Shown: piece after piece, positions 7,448 to 10,096 of the stretch
Numbering within the stretch: the stretch's first letter is position 1
Layout: each line of letters begins with the position of its first letter
NCBI GenBank assembly: GCA_005888335.1
Contig: VAWY01000151.1
Location: forward strand, 544-10,639
DNA length: 10,096 nucleotides
DNA from: Actinomycetota bacterium
GTDB lineage: Bacteria > Actinomycetota > Thermoleophilia > Solirubrobacterales > Solirubrobacteraceae
Direction: 5' to 3'
Program-made: the position numbers and the translations under genes
The notes under the pieces: generated by a model
Seen by the model: only the letters and a program-made list of their open reading frames with translations
Told to the model about the DNA's origin: nothing
Databases searched by the model: none

Positions 7448-7888
7448 GTGGCGCACGAAGTCCGCGAGCTTGGGGCCGGCGAGTCGCACCGGGCGGCGGC
7501 TGCGCTGCTGGAGCTGCGGCCGCATCTGGGATCGGCCGACGGCGTCGTGGCGCGGGTCGACGCGGCGCGGGCCGCCGGCTACCGGGTGGCCGGCTCGTTC
7601 GAGCCGGGCGATCTCGATGCGGCCGCCGTGGCCGGCTTCTGGGCCGGTGAGAACCTCGCCTGGGGCCGGTTCCTCTACGTCGACGACCTGGTGACCCGCG
7701 CCGCGCTGCGCGGCCGCGGGCACGCCGACGCCGTCATGGCGTGGGTGGTCGAGGAGGCGCGCCGGCTGGGGTGCGAGCAGCTGCACCTCGACTCGGGGGT
7801 GGGCGCCGACCGCGCCGACGCGCACCGCTTCTACTTCCGCCACGGGATGCGGATCGCGGCGTATCACTTCGCGCGGGGGCTGCGGTAG
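7448..7888 (+). CDS. GNAT-family N-acetyltransferase
   Basis: The product is 146 residues, a typical single-domain GNAT length. These enzymes transfer an acetyl group from acetyl-CoA to an amine; the substrate cannot be told from sequence. The core is FLYVDDLVTRAALRGRG (about 76-91) followed by HADAVMAWVVEEARRLGC. It contains motif A (R88-x-x-G91-x-A93), which binds the CoA pyrophosphate. Then come QLHLDSG (111-117) and AHRFYFRHGMR (125-135), the usual motif B region ending in the F-Y-x-x-x-G-M pattern. The GTG at 7448 is chosen because it begins the domain at the normal distance and sits eight bases after a -10-like hexamer. It is divergent from uppP and its stop lies 6 bp from the convergent PHP gene's stop. 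Confidence 0.9.
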   Translation: MAHEVRELGAGESHRAAAALLELRPHLGSADGVVARVDAARAAGYRVAGSFEPGDLDAAAVAGFWAGENLAWGRFLYVDDLVTRAALRGRGHADAVMAWVVEEARRLGCEQLHLDSGVGADRADAHRFYFRHGMRIAAYHFARGLR

Positions 7889-7894
7889 CGGGCG

Positions 7895-8755
7895 TCAGCC
7901 GGCGATCGGGCCGAGGCGCGGCTCGCGGCCGTGCAGCTCGAAGGCGCGGAAGCGGTTGAACATGCGGTGGCTCGGACCGTGGAAATCCGCCGAGCCGGTG
8001 GTGAGCAGGCCGTGCTCGTCGGCCGCGTCGGCCAGCAGCGCGGTCTGCTCGGCCGTGTGGGTGACGTAGAACGCCTCGACGCCGTCGATGCCGTGGGCGA
8101 CGAAGCGCTCGAGCGCCTCGAGCGTCGGGCGCGGGTCGTCGAGGTCCCAGAACGGGTGCGCCCAGACGGCGACGCCGCCCGCGTCGTGGATCGCCTCGAT
8201 GGCGTCGGGGACGGTGGGGAGCGTGCGGCGCACGAAGCCGGGAGCGCCCTCGACCAGGTAGGCCTCGAGGACCGCGCCGGGGTGCGTCAGGCCTTCGTCG
8301 TCGAGGCGCTTGGCGTTGGCCGGATGCTCGAAGACGGCGGCGGCGAGGTGCGGGCGCCCGACCGGCTTTCCGCCGCGGTCGAGGTGCTTGGCTTCGAGCG
8401 CGAACCCGAGCCGCTCGAGTTGCTCGGCCATGCGGTTGACTCGGTTGGCGCGGTCGGCCCTGAACGCGTCAAGGCGCTCTGCGAATGATGCGTCGGCCGC
8501 GTCGATCTCGTAGCCGAGGATGTGGAAGTCGGCGTGCAGCGGGTCGACGGCGCTGATCTCGACGGCGGGGGAGAGGCGGATCGCGTGCGCGGCCGCCGCG
8601 CGCTGCGCCGCCGCGACGCCCTCGACCGTGTCGTGGTCGGTGAGCGCGAGCAGCTCGACGCCCTCCGCCGCCGCGCGCGCGACGACCTCCTCGGGCGGCA
8701 GCTCGCCGTCGGAGAACGTGGAGTGCGACTGCAGGTCGAAGGCCGGGGCGCTCAG
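7895..8755 (-). CDS. PHP-domain phosphoesterase (YciV/RNase AM-like), probable CTG start
   Basis: Metal-dependent PHP phosphoesterase; relatives hydrolyse 3',5'-nucleoside bisphosphates or RNA 5' ends. The exact substrate here is inferred only from the family. From the CTG at 8755 the product is 286 residues, the usual length. Metal-site motifs are FDLQSHSTFSDG (6-17, where the first His of the canonical HxH is Gln9), TDHD (39-42), VEIS with E66, FHILGY (77-82), GRPH (133-136), WAHPFW (199-204), GVEAFY with E227, and SADFHG (256-260, D257 and H259). No ATG, GTG or TTG occurs in frame between the upstream stop (inside the half tRNA) and the first motif. An ATG at 8431 would remove the first 108 residues including the metal site. 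CTG at 8755 gives the expected few residues before FDLQSHS. The first 85 bases (8671-8755) are duplicated at 9122-9206. Confidence 0.88.
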   Translation of the reverse strand: MSAPAFDLQSHSTFSDGELPPEEVVARAAAEGVELLALTDHDTVEGVAAAQRAAAAHAIRLSPAVEISAVDPLHADFHILGYEIDAADASFAERLDAFRADRANRVNRMAEQLERLGFALEAKHLDRGGKPVGRPHLAAAVFEHPANAKRLDDEGLTHPGAVLEAYLVEGAPGFVRRTLPTVPDAIEAIHDAGGVAVWAHPFWDLDDPRPTLEALERFVAHGIDGVEAFYVTHTAEQTALLADAADEHGLLTTGSADFHGPSHRMFNRFRAFELHGREPRLGPIAG

Positions 8756-8805
8756 GAGACGCGGGACTCTTGCAGGCGCCGAACCTTGGCTGCGATGGCG
8801 GGCGC

Positions 8806-8842
8806 GCCGGCGTAGCTCAGCCGGTAGAGCACTTCACTCGTA
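8806..8842 (+). pseudogene. 5' half of a tRNA-Thr (CGU) gene, copy 1
   Basis: The sequence starts with acceptor strand GCCGGCG (8806-8812) and TA, then a perfect D-arm: GCTC (8815-8818), loop AGCCGGTA and GAGC (8827-8830). Next come A26, the 5' anticodon strand CTTCA (8832-8836) and loop CTCGTA with anticodon CGT (8839-8841) and A37. It stops resembling a tRNA exactly there: the next bases, GGGAGATTTG, do not supply the expected TGAAG strand. No T-arm (GGTTCGA-type) or matching acceptor 3' strand occurs in the rest of the window. It is therefore a broken or interrupted gene, not a full tRNA. No group I intron core motif was recognised downstream. A weak promoter, TTGCAG (8770-8775) and TGCGAT (8791-8796) with 15-bp spacing, may lie upstream. 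Confidence 0.75.
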
Positions 8843-8852
8843 GGGAGATTTG

Positions 8853-8927
8853 CCGTCGGCGCGACGGGCCGCCAGTGCGTCGGATTCATCCGACATTTGC
8901 GGCGGATTCCGCTGCTATCAGCGTTTT
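8853..8927 (+). other. Hairpin cluster after the half tRNA, copy 1, ending in a weak terminator-like stem
   Basis: Three inverted repeats fall within about 65 bases: CCGTCG/CGACGG (8853-8867, 3-base loop), GTCGGA-TTCA-TCCGAC (8879-8894), and a 7-bp stem with one G-T pair at 8899-8915. An alternative stem, GCTG-CTAT-CAGC (8911-8922), overlaps the third and is followed by GTTTT (8923-8927), as in a weak intrinsic terminator. The cluster could end transcripts entering from the half tRNA, or be part of a structured RNA. No known RNA family was recognised. Confidence 0.4.
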
Positions 8928-9036
8928 CGACGGGTCGCCGCGTGCGGTCGCGCTTCGGCGTCTTTCGGCAGCGCGTGCAGCATGAGCGCAGTATCGAAGG
9001 CGCATAAGGCAGACGGAGGTTGTGGGCAGCTCCAAG

Positions 9037-9054
9037 TAGGCTCACAATCGAGGG
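9037..9054 (+). promoter_or_regulatory. Promoter and ribosome binding site of the truncated regulator copy
   Basis: TAGGCT (9037-9042) fits a -10 hexamer and GAGGG (9050-9054) is a purine-rich ribosome binding sequence two bases before the ATG at 9057, which is rather close. This is the only start in the window with a visible Shine-Dalgarno-like sequence. In this copy it drives only a 69-codon chimeric ORF. Confidence 0.4.
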
Positions 9055-9206
9055 TCATGGCGCGGGTTCAGGCAGGTGACGCGCAGCGGACGTGGGACGC
9101 GCTGTTCGACGCCCTCCTTGCCCGCGCGCGCGACGACCTCCTCGGGCGGCAGCTCGCCGTCGGAGAACGTGGAGTGCGACTGCAGGTCGAAGGCCGGGGC
9201 GCTCAG
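9042..9206 (-). pseudogene. Chimeric fragment: PHP gene start joined to antisense regulator sequence
   Basis: Copy 2 of the duplication repeats the PHP 5' end (from the CTG at 9206 through VVARA). It then crosses the junction at 9122 into the antisense of the PucR-like gene. The frame stays open to a TGA at 9042-9044, giving 54 residues, of which about the first 28 are PHP. Only metal-site residue H11 remains, so no enzyme activity is expected. It is a by-product of the duplication. Confidence 0.6.
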
Positions 9207-9266
9207 GAGACGCGGGACTCTTGCAGGCGCCGAACCTTGGCTGCGATGGCGGGCGCGCCGGCGTAG
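9057..9266 (+). pseudogene. Truncated PucR-like regulator start fused to antisense PHP sequence
   Basis: The first 22 codons (MARVQAGDAQRTWDALFDAL and two more) are identical to the start of the intact regulator at 9508. After the junction at 9122 the frame enters the antisense of the PHP gene (RARDDLLGRQLAVG) and ends at a TGA at 9264-9266, 69 residues in all. The promoter and ribosome binding site are intact, so it may be expressed, but it contains no complete domain. Confidence 0.7.
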
Positions 9267-9293
9267 CTCAGCCGGTAGAGCACTTCACTCGTA
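9257..9293 (+). pseudogene. 5' half of a tRNA-Thr (CGU) gene, copy 2
   Basis: Identical to the half at 8806-8842, carried by the second copy of the 451-bp duplication. It again has an intact acceptor 5' strand, D-arm and anticodon CGT (9290-9292), and again no 3' half. Confidence 0.75.
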
Positions 9294-9303
9294 GGGAGAT
9301 TTG

Positions 9304-9378
9304 CCGTCGGCGCGACGGGCCGCCAGTGCGTCGGATTCATCCGACATTTGCGGCGGATTCCGCTGCTATCAGCGTTTT
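9304..9378 (+). other. Hairpin cluster after the half tRNA, copy 2
   Basis: Exact second copy of the 8853-8927 hairpins, including the competing terminator-like stem followed by four T (9375-9378). It lies between the second half tRNA and the promoter of the intact PucR-like gene. Confidence 0.4.
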
Positions 9379-9487
9379 CGACGGGTCGCCGCGTGCGGTC
9401 GCGCTTCGGCGTCTTTCGGCAGCGCGTGCAGCATGAGCGCAGTATCGAAGGCGCATAAGGCAGACGGAGGTTGTGGGCAGCTCCAAG

Positions 9488-9505
9488 TAGGCTCACAATC
9501 GAGGG
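9488..9505 (+). promoter_or_regulatory. Promoter and ribosome binding site of the intact PucR-like gene
   Basis: Identical to the 9037-9054 element by duplication: TAGGCT at 9488-9493 and GAGGG at 9501-9505, two bases before the ATG at 9508. The leader would be only about eight bases. A clear -35 was not found. Confidence 0.4.
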
Positions 9506-9507
9506 TC

Positions 9508-10096
9508 ATGGCGCGGGTTCAGGCAGGTGACGCGCAGCGGACGTGGGACGCGCTGTTCGACGCCCTCCTTGCCGAGCACGCCGAGATCTCGCGTCGCGTG
9601 CGCGAGGCGCTGCAGGCCGAGTTGCCGGCCTACCGCTCGCTTCCCGCCGACGCGCTCGACGCCGACGTCCGCATCGAGGTCGAGCGGGTGCTGCGCTCCG
9701 CGCGTGCGGGGCGCACCTCCGTCAGCGAGCGGGAGCTCCAGGAGCTCGCAGCGGTCGGCGAGACACGCGCGCAGCAGGGAGTCCCGGTCGACGACATGCT
9801 GCGGGCGTGGCGCATCGGCGTGCAGGTCGTTGTCGGGTACGCGCGTGAGGTCGGCAAGCGCCTCGGTGTCAGCGACGACGAGGTCCTCGAGTTCGTCGAG
9901 TCGACGCTCGCGTGGTCCGACATCGCGATGGTCACCACGGCCGGCGCACATCGGCGTGCCGAGCTCGACCTTGCGCTCGCCGACCAGGAGCGGCGAGCGG
10001 CGTTCGTGCGCGATGCGCTGTTCGGCGCGCTCGCTCCCGCTGAGCTGCGTATCAAGGCGGAGTCCTACTCGCTCGATCCCACGCGCGACTATCTCG
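9508..10096 (+). CDS. PucR/CdaR-like transcriptional regulator, N-terminal part (runs off the window)
   Basis: The frame is open from the ATG at 9508 to the window end, 196 codons with no stop. The visible part is a helical N-terminal domain: ALFDALLAEHAEISRRVREA (about 15-34), a segment with GETRAQQGVPVDDMLRAWRIG (about 86-106), then VVVGYAREVGKRLGVSDDEV and FVESTLAWSDIAMV. After this, RRAELDLALADQERRAAFVRDALFGA (about 155-180) leads toward the next domain. This arrangement matches the helical sensor region of actinobacterial PucR-type regulators, which usually continue with a GGDEF-like domain and a C-terminal helix-turn-helix. Those domains would lie outside the window, so DNA binding is inferred from family knowledge. 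Its first 22 codons and all upstream DNA to 9122 are an exact duplicate. A recent duplication of its promoter region may affect expression. Confidence 0.8.
   Translation, partial: MARVQAGDAQRTWDALFDALLAEHAEISRRVREALQAELPAYRSLPADALDADVRIEVERVLRSARAGRTSVSERELQELAAVGETRAQQGVPVDDMLRAWRIGVQVVVGYAREVGKRLGVSDDEVLEFVESTLAWSDIAMVTTAGAHRRAELDLALADQERRAAFVRDALFGALAPAELRIKAESYSLDPTRDYL

Larger units (their letters stand above)
8671..9122. repeat. Tandem duplication, copy 1 (period 451 bp)
   Basis: Positions 8671-9122 are identical, base for base by eye, to 9122-9573; the copies are directly adjacent and share one C at 9122. The left edge lies inside the PHP gene and the right edge inside codon 22 of the PucR-like gene. 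Both edges carry the same 11 bases, CGACGCCCTCC (8656-8666 in PHP; 9107-9117 and 9558-9568 in the regulator), with only four unmatched bases between this homology and the breakpoint. This suggests a slippage or end-joining event guided by short homology. No transposase or terminal inverted repeats are seen. An assembly artefact is a serious alternative, because there is no divergence between copies. Confidence 0.95.
9122..9573. repeat. Tandem duplication, copy 2 (period 451 bp)
   Basis: This is the second identical unit. It carries an incomplete PHP 5' end at its left side and the promoter and start of the intact PucR-like gene at its right side. Because the unit spans from one gene start to the other, duplication left both flanking genes whole: PHP uses copy 1 and the regulator uses copy 2. 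Two chimeric fragments were created across the internal junction at 9122. Confidence 0.95.

Noticed and set aside
8752..9045. A 97-codon minus-strand ORF (and its copy at 9203-9496) over the half tRNA.
   Set aside because: It is largely antisense to the tRNA fragment and hairpins; the phrase EVLYRLSYAGAP is simply the reverse complement of the tRNA D-arm region. No ribosome binding site or domain was seen.
8843..9056. Possible group I intron interrupting the tRNA anticodon loop.
   Set aside because: No conserved core motif was recognised and no 3' tRNA half follows; the GGTTCAGGC at 9066 is inside the regulator's coding start and has no matching T-stem. Kept only as a test in the findings.
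8671..9573. Insertion sequence or transposon as the source of the repeat.
   Set aside because: There are no terminal inverted repeats, transposase or target-site duplication; the unit is made of neighbouring host gene ends, which fits simple tandem duplication.

Overview
The window is very GC-rich, has long shadow ORFs in non-coding frames, and carries compact genes that mostly lack Shine-Dalgarno sequences. Gene content and style (actinobacterial-type PHP protein, PucR-type regulator, minor-pilin genes, short-leader promoters) suggest a high-GC actinobacterium, perhaps Thermoleophilia/Solirubrobacterales. That placement is inference, not a database result.

Layout. (1) Positions 1-1449, plus strand: the end of a type IV pilus/secreted-protein locus. 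It holds the C-terminus of a PKD-domain protein, overlapped by a PilX-like minor prepilin gene that is broken by a one-base frameshift near 565-580. (2) Positions 1453-5311, minus strand, likely co-transcribed in the order thymidylate kinase (tmk), an 850-residue coiled-coil protein with a C-terminal membrane anchor, and a small secreted/membrane-anchored protein with an Ala/Pro linker. (3) Positions 5340-6431, plus strand: DNA polymerase III delta' subunit (holB), divergent from tmk across a 28-bp gap. (4) Positions 6424-7242, minus strand: undecaprenyl-diphosphatase (uppP), overlapping the holB end tail to tail. (5) Positions 7448-7888, plus strand: a GNAT acetyltransferase. (6) Positions 7895-8755, minus strand: a PHP-family phosphoesterase with no ATG, GTG or TTG start available. 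(7) Positions 8671-9573: a perfect 451-bp tandem duplication. Each unit contains the PHP 5' end, the 5' half of a tRNA-Thr(CGU) gene cut off at the anticodon loop, a run of hairpins, and the promoter plus first 22 codons of a PucR-like regulator. (8) Position 9508 to the window end: the intact copy of that regulator, running off the edge.

The main points for follow-up are the exact tandem duplication with the half tRNA inside it, and a recurring promoter grammar. In the clearest cases a TANNNT hexamer lies 8-11 nt before the start codon, which implies leaderless or near-leaderless mRNAs. At tmk/holB two such hexamers overlap on opposite strands with identical 9-nt spacing. I see no CRISPR array, insertion sequence, rRNA, defence system or clear new multi-gene system.
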